Source: Paenibacillus silvisoli | GTDB lineage: Bacteria > Bacillota > Bacilli > Paenibacillales > Paenibacillaceae | Assembly (NCBI RefSeq): GCF_030866765.1 | Contig: NZ_CP133017.1 | Coordinates: forward strand, 2,013,001 to 2,077,000 | DNA: 64,000 nucleotides | Direction of reading: 5' to 3' | Shown: positions 18,942-27,896 of the stretch, piece after piece | Layout: each line of letters begins with the position of its first letter | How positions within the stretch are numbered: position 1 is the stretch's first letter | Program-made: the position numbers and the translations under genes | The notes under the pieces: generated by a model | The model's database searches: none | What the model was told of the DNA's origin: nothing | What the model saw: only the letters and a program-made list of their open reading frames with translations

Positions 18942-19664
18942 CTACAATAACCTCCCTGCCTCCCGGTCGACCAGTACGATCACGTTCTTGTGCGTTTGCA
19001 GCAGCGATGCCGGACATTCCGTCGTAATCGGCCCGCGCAGCGCCTTCTTGACGATGCCGGCTTTGTCCGAGCCTTTCACGACCAGGACGATGGAGTCCGC
19101 CTTCAAAATCGAGCCGACGCCCATCGTAATCGCCTTCGTCGGCACTTCCTCGATCGAGTCGAAGAAGCGGGCGTTCGCGACCCGGGTCTCTTGCTCCAGA
19201 TCGACGATGTGCGTGCCGCCTTGCAGCTCGTAATCGGGCTCGTTGAAGCCGATGTGGCCGTTGTGGCCGAGGCCGAGCAGCTGAACGTCGATCGGCTGTT
19301 CCGCCAGCATGCGGTCATAGTTCGAGCATTCCGCTTGCAAATCGCTGACCAAGCCGCTTGGCAGGTGCGCCTGCTTCCCCGGCAGATCGATATGGTCGAA
19401 CAGATGCTGTTTCATAAAGTTGGCGTAGCTTTGCTCATGCTCCGGCGAAAGTCCGACGTACTCATCGAGATTAAAGGTCGTCGCATCCTTGAAGGAAACT
19501 TCGCCGTTCTTGTACATCTCTATCATTTTTCCATAAATTCCGATAGGTGTCGAGCCTGTTGCGAGGCCCAGCGTCGCATGAGGCTTCGATTTAAGCGTAT
19601 CGGCAAAAATTTGCGCGGCATAACGGTCCAGCTCGCCAATATCGTCAAAGCATTTCAATTCCAT
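18942..19664 (-). CDS. nagB: Glucosamine-6-phosphate deaminase
   Basis: The 240-residue isomerase/deaminase converts GlcN-6-P to fructose-6-P and ammonia, feeding the pathway to pfkA. Motifs are GLATGSTPIGIY near residue 33, FNLDEYVGL near 64, GLGHNGHIGFNEP near 130 with the catalytic His, and TKAITMGVGSI near 174. It is a short-form enzyme, like the B. subtilis one, without the C-terminal allosteric extension of E. coli NagB. AGGGGGC lies 8-9 bp before the ATG. nagA follows with 3 bp between stop and start. Confidence 0.97.
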   Translation of the reverse strand: MELKCFDDIGELDRYAAQIFADTLKSKPHATLGLATGSTPIGIYGKMIEMYKNGEVSFKDATTFNLDEYVGLSPEHEQSYANFMKQHLFDHIDLPGKQAHLPSGLVSDLQAECSNYDRMLAEQPIDVQLLGLGHNGHIGFNEPDYELQGGTHIVDLEQETRVANARFFDSIEEVPTKAITMGVGSILKADSIVLVVKGSDKAGIVKKALRGPITTECPASLLQTHKNVIVLVDREAGRLL

Positions 19665-19698
19665 GATGAAGCGCCCCCTAGTAGTTCATGTTGATTTT

Positions 19699-19752
19699 AT
19701 TATAAGGGATGCTGTCAAAAACGACAATAAAAATGATTGTAAAAATCATTTT
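19699..19752 (-). promoter_or_regulatory. nagB promoter with upstream palindrome
   Basis: On the minus strand TTGTCG (19722-19727), a 17-bp spacer and TATAAT (19699-19704) form a good promoter. Directly upstream is the perfect palindrome AAAATGATT-GTAAA-AATCATTTT (19730-19752), with a further ACAATCAT half at 19763. It is a likely operator, perhaps for a GntR-type NagR, though it does not match the known B. subtilis dre sequence. Confidence 0.65.
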
Positions 19753-19859
19753 AACGAAATTAACAATCATAAATTAGGCGATTACCCCCGAACTTGCTCT
19801 CTATAGCGGGAATATGCCATGATGAGTGCAGCAGGAAGATGTTAGGGGGAATTGTTACG

Positions 19860-20921
19860 ATGACGGACAGGCAGCAAGAGGAGCATGTCCAAACCGCGAG
19901 AAGAAAAGGCGAGCATATCCGCATCTGCTTGGAAGAGCAGGTGCAGAGCGTTGGCACGGAGCCGGGGTTTGAGCATTACCGGTTTCGCCATCAGCCGCTG
20001 CCGGAAATCGCGTTCGAAGATATCGATACGTCATCCTCATTTCTAGGCAAGCGGATTGCCGCGCCGCTGCTGATCAGCTCCATGACGGGAGGCACGCCGC
20101 AGACGGCCGCCATCAACGAAAGGCTGGCCGAAGCCGCGCAGTCGAGAGGCTGGGCGATGGCGCTGGGCTCGATGAGAGCGGCCATCGAGAACGATGAGCT
20201 GGCGTCTACGTTTCAAGTTCGAAAGCAGGCGCCTTCCATACCGGTTATCGCGAATTTAGGCGCGGTTCAGCTGAATTACGGCTACGGCGTCGAGCAATGC
20301 CGGCGGGCGGTCGAGCTTGCCGAAGCGGATGCGCTCGTGCTGCATCTGAACAGCCTTCAGGAGGTTTTTCAGCCCGAGGGCAATACCGATTTCCGAGGTT
20401 TGCTGAAGCGGATTGCCGAGGTATGCGGCGGGCTCGGAATACCTGTCGGCGTGAAAGAAGTCGGCTGGGGCATCGACGGCGAGGCCGCGCTAAGATTGAG
20501 CGAAGCCGGCGTCTCTTTCATCGATGTAGCGGGAGCGGGCGGAACGTCGTGGAGCCAGGTTGAAAAATACCGCTCGCGCGACCCGCTGCGCGCCGAAGCG
20601 GCCGCGGCGTTCGCCGGCTGGGGAACGCCGACGGCGGTATGCGTCCGCGAAGTCCGCGCCGCGCTGCCGGACACGGCCATTATCGCGAGCGGCGGCTTGA
20701 ACACGGGCGTCGATGCGGCGAAGGCCATCGCGCTCGGAGCGGATTTGGCCGGGTACGGCCGCACGCTGCTGGCCGGGGCGGCGGAACAATCCGCCGCGGG
20801 AAGCGAGCTCGTCGAGCGTCAGATGGAGCGAATCGAATATGAGCTGCGTACGGCCATGTTCGGAATCGGCGCAGCAACCATCCGGGAACTGGGACAGACG
20901 AAGCGATTGCTGCGGATATGA
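19860..20921 (+). CDS. fni: Type 2 isopentenyl-diphosphate delta-isomerase
   Basis: The 353-residue FMN enzyme interconverts IPP and DMAPP for isoprenoid synthesis. Features of the type 2 family are RRKGEHIRICLEE near residue 13, LLISSMTGGTP near 70, MALGSMRAAI near 99, the NLGAVQLNYGYG region near 132, VKEVGWGID near 198, FIDVAGAGGTSW near 220 and ASGGLNTGVDAAKAIALGAD near 276. AGGGGGA lies 9 bp before the ATG, so the upstream in-frame start at 19794 is discarded. It stands alone. Its product would feed the YtpB-type terpene synthase at 45.9 kb, among other uses. Confidence 0.94.
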   Translation: MTDRQQEEHVQTARRKGEHIRICLEEQVQSVGTEPGFEHYRFRHQPLPEIAFEDIDTSSSFLGKRIAAPLLISSMTGGTPQTAAINERLAEAAQSRGWAMALGSMRAAIENDELASTFQVRKQAPSIPVIANLGAVQLNYGYGVEQCRRAVELAEADALVLHLNSLQEVFQPEGNTDFRGLLKRIAEVCGGLGIPVGVKEVGWGIDGEAALRLSEAGVSFIDVAGAGGTSWSQVEKYRSRDPLRAEAAAAFAGWGTPTAVCVREVRAALPDTAIIASGGLNTGVDAAKAIALGADLAGYGRTLLAGAAEQSAAGSELVERQMERIEYELRTAMFGIGAATIRELGQTKRLLRI

Positions 20922-20946
20922 CGACGGTTGAACGCTGCCTCGCAGC

Positions 20947-22050
20947 TTAGTGCACCAGACCGGATCCTTCAATGTCCACGTTCACTTTGACATCGAATTT
21001 AAGCGTGGGATAAATGGACTCCCATTCTTTCCACGTTTGGCTGTTGCCCGCATGCGTAGCGCGGTAGCGAAGGCCGAAGCCGAACGGATCCACGCCTGCC
21101 CGCTGCACCTTCTCGAGCAGGCGTTTGGCTTCCGCGGCAACCTGATCATTAAACGCCTGCTCCAGCTTGTGCCAATCTTGATCGTACACGCCGCGAGGCG
21201 CCTCTTCGAAAATCCCGCCGATGTTCATCCTCAGCTTCAACACATACCCGTTTCCCTCTTTCCTAATCTTGTAATGGGACGTAATCCGGTCGATCGAAAT
21301 GACAAGCGTATCTCCCTTTATATTCGCCGTTATCGTCGACTTCGCATAGCGATCGCGAATTTGGTTGTACATCTCCGTTTCCTGCGGATTCAATTCCGCC
21401 ACGAGCTTCCGCTTATCCAGCAAGCCCAGCCTCGTCACGACGTAGCCGTTATCCTCCTTGCGCATAATCGGGAGTATGGGGTCCATCCCTTTTTCGCCGA
21501 CGCGCCGCAAAAAGTCAAACAATTGTTCATTGATGATGTACGAGGACTGCGTGCCGTCATTGCCGAACAACAGAAAAATCGTATTGCCCGGAAAACGCTC
21601 GCCCTGCGGCTCGACGTTCATAATCGTTTTGGCATCCGGTCTGCCGATAGCGACATAGGCGATGTTCTGGACGTCGCGGCGCCTCGATACCCACTCCAGC
21701 GAGTCGTTGTAATCCGTTTGGATGAGACGTTCGCCGAATAGATACAGCTTGCAGTGGCCGAAATCCAGCTCTTTGTCCACATGCGATTTAAGCAGACGTA
21801 TCGCTTCGGCAATGGTGGTCGCGTTGATGGTCTCCACCTGCGTTTTGGCGGCGCCGGGCTCGATCTTCGGCGACGGAATGGCGAGACGCAGCGTGATCGA
21901 ATAGCCCTTCTGTCCCTCTGGCGCCGGGTCGATGCCCATCGCAATGACGAAGAACCGTTTGTCGATATCTCTGAAGCCGCAGCCGCTAATGGCGAACACA
22001 ACCAGCAATACCACTGCCAGCATGAATAGGGGGCGGATGAAACGCGTCAT
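20947..22050 (-). CDS. gerC: Germinant receptor lipoprotein, Ger(x)C family
   Basis: The 367-residue C subunit of a GerA-type spore nutrient receptor. It opens with a lipoprotein signal peptide ending at the lipobox AISGC (Cys24), followed by the family hallmark FRDIDKRFFVIAMGID. The rest is the three-domain Ger(x)C fold. The mature protein should be lipid-anchored on the outer face of the spore inner membrane. Its ATG overlaps the gerB stop (ATGA), so it is translationally coupled. The specific paralogue (gerA, gerB, gerK or other) and the germinant cannot be assigned, so the symbol is generic. Confidence 0.93.
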   Translation of the reverse strand: MTRFIRPLFMLAVVLLVVFAISGCGFRDIDKRFFVIAMGIDPAPEGQKGYSITLRLAIPSPKIEPGAAKTQVETINATTIAEAIRLLKSHVDKELDFGHCKLYLFGERLIQTDYNDSLEWVSRRRDVQNIAYVAIGRPDAKTIMNVEPQGERFPGNTIFLLFGNDGTQSSYIINEQLFDFLRRVGEKGMDPILPIMRKEDNGYVVTRLGLLDKRKLVAELNPQETEMYNQIRDRYAKSTITANIKGDTLVISIDRITSHYKIRKEGNGYVLKLRMNIGGIFEEAPRGVYDQDWHKLEQAFNDQVAAEAKRLLEKVQRAGVDPFGFGLRYRATHAGNSQTWKEWESIYPTLKFDVKVNVDIEGSGLVH

Positions 22051-23156
22051 GTGCCCAGCTTCTTTCTGCCTGCCCTCAGGCTGAAGAAGAACAACAGGAA
22101 CACCATGACTACTTCAACGTAGACGCGAAGCATCAGCCAATATTGGGTAATGGTCAAATTTTGCTTCTCATTTAAAAAGTAAGAGGCAGCGAGGGTAGCG
22201 AGCGCAAATGCCGAAGCGATGAACCAGTTGGCTTTCGGGGTGCGCGCCGGATCGATTTGCGGCTTCATGCGGGGCATGCAGCTTTTGACCATTTCCATCG
22301 CAATATGCCAGCCGGTCGTCGTATAGACGATCGTCAAGTTCAGGAAGAGCAGCAGAAACAGAAAAATAACGCGCTCGATGAAGCCATAGCCCAGCATGAG
22401 CGAGTCGGAAGTGACGCTCCAGATATAGAGATACGAGGCTACGGCCTCCGTGCCGTGAAAGCCGATCGGGACGAAAAACGAGATCAACAGGACGAGAAAG
22501 CAAATGAGCGGTATCAGCCAACGGTACCGGATCCGGAAATTATGCGGATTCAGCCGGTTAAACACCGCGTAGTTCGTATAGCCCGTGAAGACATAGATCG
22601 AGGCCGCAAACGGCTCGAACTTCGGCGGCACCTTCCAATATTGGGCGACGGCCCGGATCGCGTCCCAATCCAAATTCGAGCTCGTCGACGCTTTGAATAG
22701 GATGAACAGCACGATCGGCAGGTTGACGATCATCGCCATCTCGATGACGAACATGACCGTCAGCGTCGAGCGGGTCGACGTATAGATGCAAACCCCGGCC
22801 AACAGCATGAGGACGATCATGGAGCTCGTATCCGGGTTGAAGAAACGGTTGATCAGCACGGCATAGCCAGCCAGCGCGATCGAAGAGGCCATGAGCCACA
22901 TGAGCGACATGAACAGCAGTATCGGCACCGAAATGAATTTCGGCAGGAAAAGCGATAAAATTTCAGGCATGCCCTTGCCCGGGAACACTTTCATGACATG
23001 CGAATAGAGAAAAGCGAGCGCCGTTCCGGCAAAAGTCGCGCACACCATGGAGGAGACCGCGCCTTCATAACGGTCGTGAATGAGCAGATAAGGGACGAAC
23101 AGCATCAGATTCAAGCTGCTGACAAGCGCGATATTGTAATAGAAATAACGGTTCAT
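22047..23156 (-). CDS. gerB: Germinant receptor permease subunit, GerAB family
   Basis: The 369-residue polytopic protein of the amino acid-polyamine-organocation superfamily has about ten TM helices. It is the B subunit of a GerA-type receptor and is thought to bind the germinant. MNRYFYYNIALVSSLNLMLF begins at 23156, where the ATG overlaps the gerA stop (ATGA) and AGGTGAG lies upstream; 36 longer in-frame residues overlapping gerA are discarded. Several usual B-subunit features are visible: PGKGMPEIL near 70 and the long cytoplasmic basic C-terminus RAGRKKLGT. Confidence 0.92.
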   Translation of the reverse strand: MNRYFYYNIALVSSLNLMLFVPYLLIHDRYEGAVSSMVCATFAGTALAFLYSHVMKVFPGKGMPEILSLFLPKFISVPILLFMSLMWLMASSIALAGYAVLINRFFNPDTSSMIVLMLLAGVCIYTSTRSTLTVMFVIEMAMIVNLPIVLFILFKASTSSNLDWDAIRAVAQYWKVPPKFEPFAASIYVFTGYTNYAVFNRLNPHNFRIRYRWLIPLICFLVLLISFFVPIGFHGTEAVASYLYIWSVTSDSLMLGYGFIERVIFLFLLLFLNLTIVYTTTGWHIAMEMVKSCMPRMKPQIDPARTPKANWFIASAFALATLAASYFLNEKQNLTITQYWLMLRVYVEVVMVFLLFFFSLRAGRKKLGT

Positions 23157-24481
23157 TCGCTGCTCACCTGCCCGATGTCGCCGCTTTGCGACGGCGTTTT
23201 GGAAAAGATGCGGAAATAAGGCTTTCCGAAGCTGCGCAAATCGGCCAAGTAGACGAGATAACAAAGCAAGCCGACCGTAACGCCGGATACGCCGAAGAAG
23301 ATCGCCGGGATCAGGAGCGGATATTTGAGAAAACGGATCGCGCCTGACATATTGTTGACCGGAATGACAAAGTTGGAAATGGCGACGACGGACGTCACGA
23401 TGATCATAATGCTGCTGACCAGTCCGGCTTGCTGGGCCGCTTGGCCGAGAATTAAGCCGCCGACGGTCGTCGCCGTCGAACCGATATATTTGGGCAGGCG
23501 AACGCTCGCTTCAATGAGCGATTCGATCATAAACAGCATAATGATGACCTCGATGAAGGAAGGATAGGGAACGCCGGAGCGGCTGCCCGCAATCGAGAAC
23601 GTCAGCTGAACGCGGAACAACTCCGGATTGTACGAGACGATGGCGACGTATAAGGCCGGGAGCGAGATGGTCAGGATTACCGCCAAATAGCGGAGCGCGA
23701 GCAAGCAGCGCGTCATCCAGAACGAGTCGTAATGATCGTCGACCGCGTTCATGAAATCGAAGAATGTCGCAGGCAGAATCAACGCGAACATGGAGCCTTG
23801 CAGCAAAAGCACGATTTTGCCGCCGTAGATGCCCGTACAAACGCGGTCGGGCCGTTCCGTGACCATCATGGAGGGAAACAGCCGATAGCGGTCGCCGAGC
23901 GAACGCGACAGCTCCCCGGATGCCATAATCATCGGCGATGAGATGCGGTCCAGCTTTTCGCGTACCATCGTCAGCACCGAAGCGTCCACGCGCCGTTTAT
24001 CGAACAGGATGCAGACGCGCGTCTTGGACATCGTTCCGACCGTGCGCTCCTCTACGGCGAGATCCGGGTTCGGATATCGGCTGCGGATGATATTGATCGA
24101 ATCGATCAAATCTTCGCTGAGCGCGATTTGCGGTCCCGTGATGACGGTTTCGACCATCGTTTGCGGGTTCTCGTTGCGAATGATCCGGGCGGCATCCAGC
24201 TTGTAGACGACCCCGTTAACTTGCAGCAGCACAAAGCCGTCCAACAGCGTGTCCGCCCATTTGGCCGGATCTTCGAGACGCTTGAATACGGGGTTGGTCG
24301 TCACCAGCTCGTCGAACGGATGCTCTTGCTTCGTGAACGGCGTGAGAATGAAATCGCTCACTTTACTTTCGTCGCAGAGCGTGGCGATAAAGGCGATTTC
24401 AATGATCAGCGTATCGTTTTGCAGCCGGTTCATCATCAAGTCGCGCGATTCCGCGAAGAGCGTACCGATCCGATTCAGCAT
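23153..24481 (-). CDS. gerA: Germinant receptor subunit GerAA family
   Basis: The 442-residue A subunit of the spore receptor has a soluble N-terminal half and a membrane half (about residues 250-420) with the family string GSRSGVPYPSFIEVIIMLF near 302-320 and LPKYIGSTATTVGGLILGQAAQ near 331-352. It is slightly shorter than typical 460-500 residue members because the N-terminal tail is brief. AGAGGTGG lies 8 bp before the ATG. The order A-B-C with 4-bp overlaps marks a complete three-gene receptor operon on the minus strand. Such operons are normally sigma-G dependent, though I did not resolve the promoter. Confidence 0.94.
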   Translation of the reverse strand: MLNRIGTLFAESRDLMMNRLQNDTLIIEIAFIATLCDESKVSDFILTPFTKQEHPFDELVTTNPVFKRLEDPAKWADTLLDGFVLLQVNGVVYKLDAARIIRNENPQTMVETVITGPQIALSEDLIDSINIIRSRYPNPDLAVEERTVGTMSKTRVCILFDKRRVDASVLTMVREKLDRISSPMIMASGELSRSLGDRYRLFPSMMVTERPDRVCTGIYGGKIVLLLQGSMFALILPATFFDFMNAVDDHYDSFWMTRCLLALRYLAVILTISLPALYVAIVSYNPELFRVQLTFSIAGSRSGVPYPSFIEVIIMLFMIESLIEASVRLPKYIGSTATTVGGLILGQAAQQAGLVSSIMIIVTSVVAISNFVIPVNNMSGAIRFLKYPLLIPAIFFGVSGVTVGLLCYLVYLADLRSFGKPYFRIFSKTPSQSGDIGQVSSE

Positions 24482-24635
24482 GATAGACCACCTCTTTCAG
24501 CACTCGAGCAGTTTGGCATAGTATGGGTGTCCGGGATGAAAAATATGCCGCGTCATGCGCGTTTTGCCAGAATGGCGGAGGGTGCAGTACAATAAGAGGC
24601 AGTGAACGAAGAGGTACGAAAGGGGAAGCATTCGA

Positions 24636-25388
24636 ATGGCCAACTGGTACGAGCGCAGCTTCGGCGCGGATTATATGATTGTTTATCGGCACCGCAACTG
24701 GGAGCAGGCGGCTCGCGAGGTGGAAACGATGGCGGGATGGCTGGAGCTGCCGCAGGGCGCGGCCGTGCTCGATATCGGCTGCGGGATGGGGCGGCATGCG
24801 CTGGCGCTGGCCCTGCTCGGATACGAGGTAACGGGCATCGACTTGTCGGATGCGCTGCTGCAGAAGGCGCGCGAGCATAACTCGGAGAGCCGCATCCGGT
24901 CGCTCGTTCAAGGCGATATGAGGGAGCTGCCGTTCGCGGACGGCAGCTTCGACGCGACCGTGAACTTGTTCACGTCCTTCGGCTATTTCGAGGACGAGGC
25001 GGACAACCAGCGGGTGCTGAACGAAATTCGCCGGGTGCTGAAGCCGCAGGGCGCGTTTCTCATCGACTTCATGAATCCGGTCTACGTGAAGGAGCATTTG
25101 GTGCCGCATTCCGAGCGAATCGATGCGGAAACGGGCAACTACATATCGGAACGGCGGACGGCGGTGGACGGCTGGGTCGTGAAACAGATCGAAATTAGCG
25201 AGCGGGATCGGCCGGAAAGCGGCCGCCGCTACGAGGAACGGGTGCGCCTGTTCCCGCTGTCTTGGTTCGAGCAAGCGCTGGCGGCCGCCGGGCTGCAGCT
25301 TGAGCGCTGTTATGGCGATTACGAAGGCCGCAGCTATGACGAGCGGCAATCGCCGCGGATGATTTTGAAAGGAAGGGCCGTATCATGA
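24636..25388 (+). CDS. Class I SAM-dependent methyltransferase
   Basis: The 250-residue protein has methyltransferase motif I VLDIGCGMGRHALALALLGYEVTGIDLS at about residues 45-72, motif II-like QGDMRELPFADGSFDATVNLFTSFGYF near 91-117 and RRVLKPQGAFLIDF near 132. The substrate cannot be inferred; it resembles small-molecule methyltransferases of the Methyltransf_25 group. AAGGGGAAG precedes the ATG. The next gene overlaps its stop by 4 bp (ATGA), so the two are coupled. Confidence 0.9.
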   Translation: MANWYERSFGADYMIVYRHRNWEQAAREVETMAGWLELPQGAAVLDIGCGMGRHALALALLGYEVTGIDLSDALLQKAREHNSESRIRSLVQGDMRELPFADGSFDATVNLFTSFGYFEDEADNQRVLNEIRRVLKPQGAFLIDFMNPVYVKEHLVPHSERIDAETGNYISERRTAVDGWVVKQIEISERDRPESGRRYEERVRLFPLSWFEQALAAAGLQLERCYGDYEGRSYDERQSPRMILKGRAVS

Positions 25389-26386
25389 GCAGCAGCAAAG
25401 AGGCAATGGTAAGAGATTGGCCGGGCGGCATCGTGCAGGTGAAGGTACCGCTTCCGTTCTCGCTGAAATGGGTGAACAGCTACTTAATACCGGACGAAAA
25501 AGGCTACACGCTCGTCGATCCCGGTCTGCATACGGACGAAGCGGTACAAGCTTGGGACGCGGCGCTTGCTTCCAAGTCGATCCGGATCGGCGACATCCAT
25601 ACGATCCTGCTGACCCATCAGCATCCGGATCACTACGGATTGGCAGGCTGGTTCCAAGCGCGGACAGGCGCTCCCGTCTATATATCGGAACATTCCTATG
25701 CGTATACGCAGCGTTTATGGGGGGACGACCAAGGCGGGCTGTTTGCCCGCGAGCTGACGAAGCTGTATGCCGAGCACGGCATGCCGCAGGAACGGCTGGA
25801 TGAGATCGGACCGCATTTGGCCGACTTCGCGGCGAAGGTTTCGCCGCAGCCCGCCGTTACGTTTTTGGAATCGGGACAGTCCTTCTTTATCGGCGGTTCC
25901 GCCTGGCATATGATCGATGCGCCGGGACATGCGCGCGGCCAGCTGTGCTTCTACGAGCCGACGAACAAATGGATGCTGTGCGGCGATCAGGTGCTGCCTA
26001 ACATTACGCCGAACATCAGCGTCGTGCCCGGGGAAAACCATGACCAGCTGCAGCAGTTTCTGGATAGCTTGCAGTCGCTTTGCGATTACGAGGTGGAGCT
26101 TGCTTTTCCGGGGCATCGGGACCCTTTTACGAACTTTAGAGAACGGATCGGCGAGCTGGCGGCCCATCATGAGCGGCGGCTGAATCAGATCGTAGACTTG
26201 ATTCAAGAAGAGACGCATACGGGTTATACGTTATGTATGCGGCTGTTCGGCGAACGGATCGCCGGCAACACGCATAATTTAAGGTTTGCGATGTCAGAGA
26301 CGCTGGCCCATCTTTATCATCTCGAGCACCAAGGCCGCATTGGGAGCGCGATGCGGGACGGACAGCTGCGCTATACGGCGGTGTAA
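25385..26386 (+). CDS. Metallo-beta-lactamase fold hydrolase
   Basis: The 333-residue MBL-fold protein has the zinc motif LLTHQHPDHYG near residues 75-85, a downstream His in DAPGHARGQLCFY near 178 and the Asp in MLCGDQVLP near 199. A C-terminal helical extension of about 80 residues follows, as in the BLACT/glyoxalase-II-like subgroup. It probably hydrolyses a thioester or ester; the substrate is not known. It overlaps the methyltransferase gene by 4 bp. Confidence 0.9.
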   Translation: MSSSKEAMVRDWPGGIVQVKVPLPFSLKWVNSYLIPDEKGYTLVDPGLHTDEAVQAWDAALASKSIRIGDIHTILLTHQHPDHYGLAGWFQARTGAPVYISEHSYAYTQRLWGDDQGGLFARELTKLYAEHGMPQERLDEIGPHLADFAAKVSPQPAVTFLESGQSFFIGGSAWHMIDAPGHARGQLCFYEPTNKWMLCGDQVLPNITPNISVVPGENHDQLQQFLDSLQSLCDYEVELAFPGHRDPFTNFRERIGELAAHHERRLNQIVDLIQEETHTGYTLCMRLFGERIAGNTHNLRFAMSETLAHLYHLEHQGRIGSAMRDGQLRYTAV

Positions 26387-26412
26387 CAGCCGGCCGTCCA
26401 AGATGAAAAAGC

Positions 26413-26443
26413 TTCCAACGGCGCTTGGAATATGGTGTATAAT
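26413..26443 (+). promoter_or_regulatory. Promoter region of the CapA-like gene
   Basis: TATAAT at 26438-26443 is a perfect -10 box. Upstream TTCCAA-N6-TTGGAA (26413-26430) is a short inverted repeat near the -35 position that may be an operator or chance. Confidence 0.4.
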
Positions 26444-26481
26444 GAATGGGTCATCGTTTGTAGAAAAGGAGCCCGCCGACT

Positions 26482-27891
26482 ATGCACGTATCCCGCTCTG
26501 AATCCCGTCAAAACCAGAAACAGCAGCGAGCCCGCAGAATGAAGCGGCTGCTTGCCATGAACGTGATCCTGCTGATCATCATCGGAGCGCTCGCCGTCGT
26601 ATACGCCGTGCAGCGCCATGACGGATCGGGCAAGCTGAACACGACCGCCGATTCGGGGCAGTCAACGAACGATGCCGGCGATGATGCCGCTAGCGCGAAT
26701 GCCGGTGGCAATGAAGCTTCGACAGGCGATCAGAATGCCGCTGGCGATGAAACCGATACAGGTTCAGGTTCGTCTGCCGGGGATCAGGCAGCGAATGAGC
26801 AAGGAGCGGAAGAGCAAGGAACGAATGAGCAAGGAAGCGATGAGCAAGCCGTCCCGAACACGGATGATTCGGCTGCGAACAGCCAATCGCCATCGGAGGA
26901 GGATACCGGGGCTGCCGGCTCAGGCACTGGCACTGGCGGAACAAACGGTCAGGTGCGCTTGTCGTTCACGGGCGACGTCCTGCTTGGGGCGTCCGTAGAG
27001 AAGCTGCTGCTTCAGAACGGATACGATTACCCGTATGCGAAAGTATCGGATTATTTGAAGGCGCCTGATTTTATGGCCGTTAATCTGGAGACGCCTATTA
27101 CGCTGAGAGGCACTCCGGCTGAGAATAAAGAATATGTTTACAAGTCCTCTCCGGACGCCCTTCCGGCGCTGAAGGAGTCCGGCATTGACCTCGTCAATCT
27201 CGCGAATAACCACACGCTCGACCAAGGGGAAGAAGGGCTGCTGGATACGATTGCCCACCTTGACGAGGCCGGCATCCCGAATATGGGCGCGGGACGCGAC
27301 GACAGCGAGGCGTTCAAGCCGGTTCTGCTCGAAGCGAACGGCGTAAGCGTCGCTTATATCGGGCTCACGAGAGTCGTTCCCGTCGGCTCGTGGAAAGCCG
27401 GAAAGAACCATCCCGGCTTGGCGGAGACGTACGACTCCACGCGCGCCGTTGCGGCGATCAAAGAGGCGGAGAAGCTGGCCGATGTCGTCGTCGTCATGGT
27501 GCATTGGGGCATTGAACGCGAAGATTGGCCGAACAATGACCAGAAACGGCTGGCGCATGAATATATTGATGCAGGAGCGGATTTAGTCATCGGGTCTCAT
27601 CCTCATGTTCTTCAAGGCTTTGAATCGTATAAAGGCAAATGGATCGCTTACAGCCTCGGCAATTTTATTTTTCCCGGCATGAAGCCGGATACGACGAAGG
27701 ATTCCGGCGTGCTGGACGCCGCGTGCGGATCGGACGGCAAATGCGCGCTCAAGTTCCATCCTATGCGCACGGTCCAGTCTCAGCCGGCCCCGCTTGAAGG
27801 CGAAGAGGGGAAAGCGCTGCTGAAGCGGATTTCAAGCATTTCCCTGCATGCGGCAGTCGATGAACAAGGCAACGTAAAGCCGAAGGAGTGA
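26482..27891 (+). CDS. CapA family protein (poly-gamma-glutamate synthesis-type metallophosphatase fold)
   Basis: The 469-residue protein is anchored by a TM helix at about residues 22-42. A long low-complexity linker (about 48-150) rich in Asp, Gly, Ala, Ser and Glu, with repeated E-Q-G units, links it to an outside PGA_cap domain. That domain has LSFTGDVLLGASVEKL near 156, AVNLETPIT near 195, NLANNHTLDQGEEGL near 236 and IGSHPHVLQGFE near 371, with SLGNFIF near 390. CapA-like proteins assist poly-gamma-glutamate export in Bacillus, but no capBCE genes are nearby, so a wall-related role in general is all that can be claimed. AAAGGAG precedes the ATG. Confidence 0.9.
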   Translation: MHVSRSESRQNQKQQRARRMKRLLAMNVILLIIIGALAVVYAVQRHDGSGKLNTTADSGQSTNDAGDDAASANAGGNEASTGDQNAAGDETDTGSGSSAGDQAANEQGAEEQGTNEQGSDEQAVPNTDDSAANSQSPSEEDTGAAGSGTGTGGTNGQVRLSFTGDVLLGASVEKLLLQNGYDYPYAKVSDYLKAPDFMAVNLETPITLRGTPAENKEYVYKSSPDALPALKESGIDLVNLANNHTLDQGEEGLLDTIAHLDEAGIPNMGAGRDDSEAFKPVLLEANGVSVAYIGLTRVVPVGSWKAGKNHPGLAETYDSTRAVAAIKEAEKLADVVVVMVHWGIEREDWPNNDQKRLAHEYIDAGADLVIGSHPHVLQGFESYKGKWIAYSLGNFIFPGMKPDTTKDSGVLDAACGSDGKCALKFHPMRTVQSQPAPLEGEEGKALLKRISSISLHAAVDEQGNVKPKE

Positions 27892-27896
27892 AGGTG

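Noticed and set aside
19711..19730. CcpA cre site at nagB
   Set aside because: TGTCAAAAACGACA matches the symmetry but not the central CG and W positions of the cre consensus.
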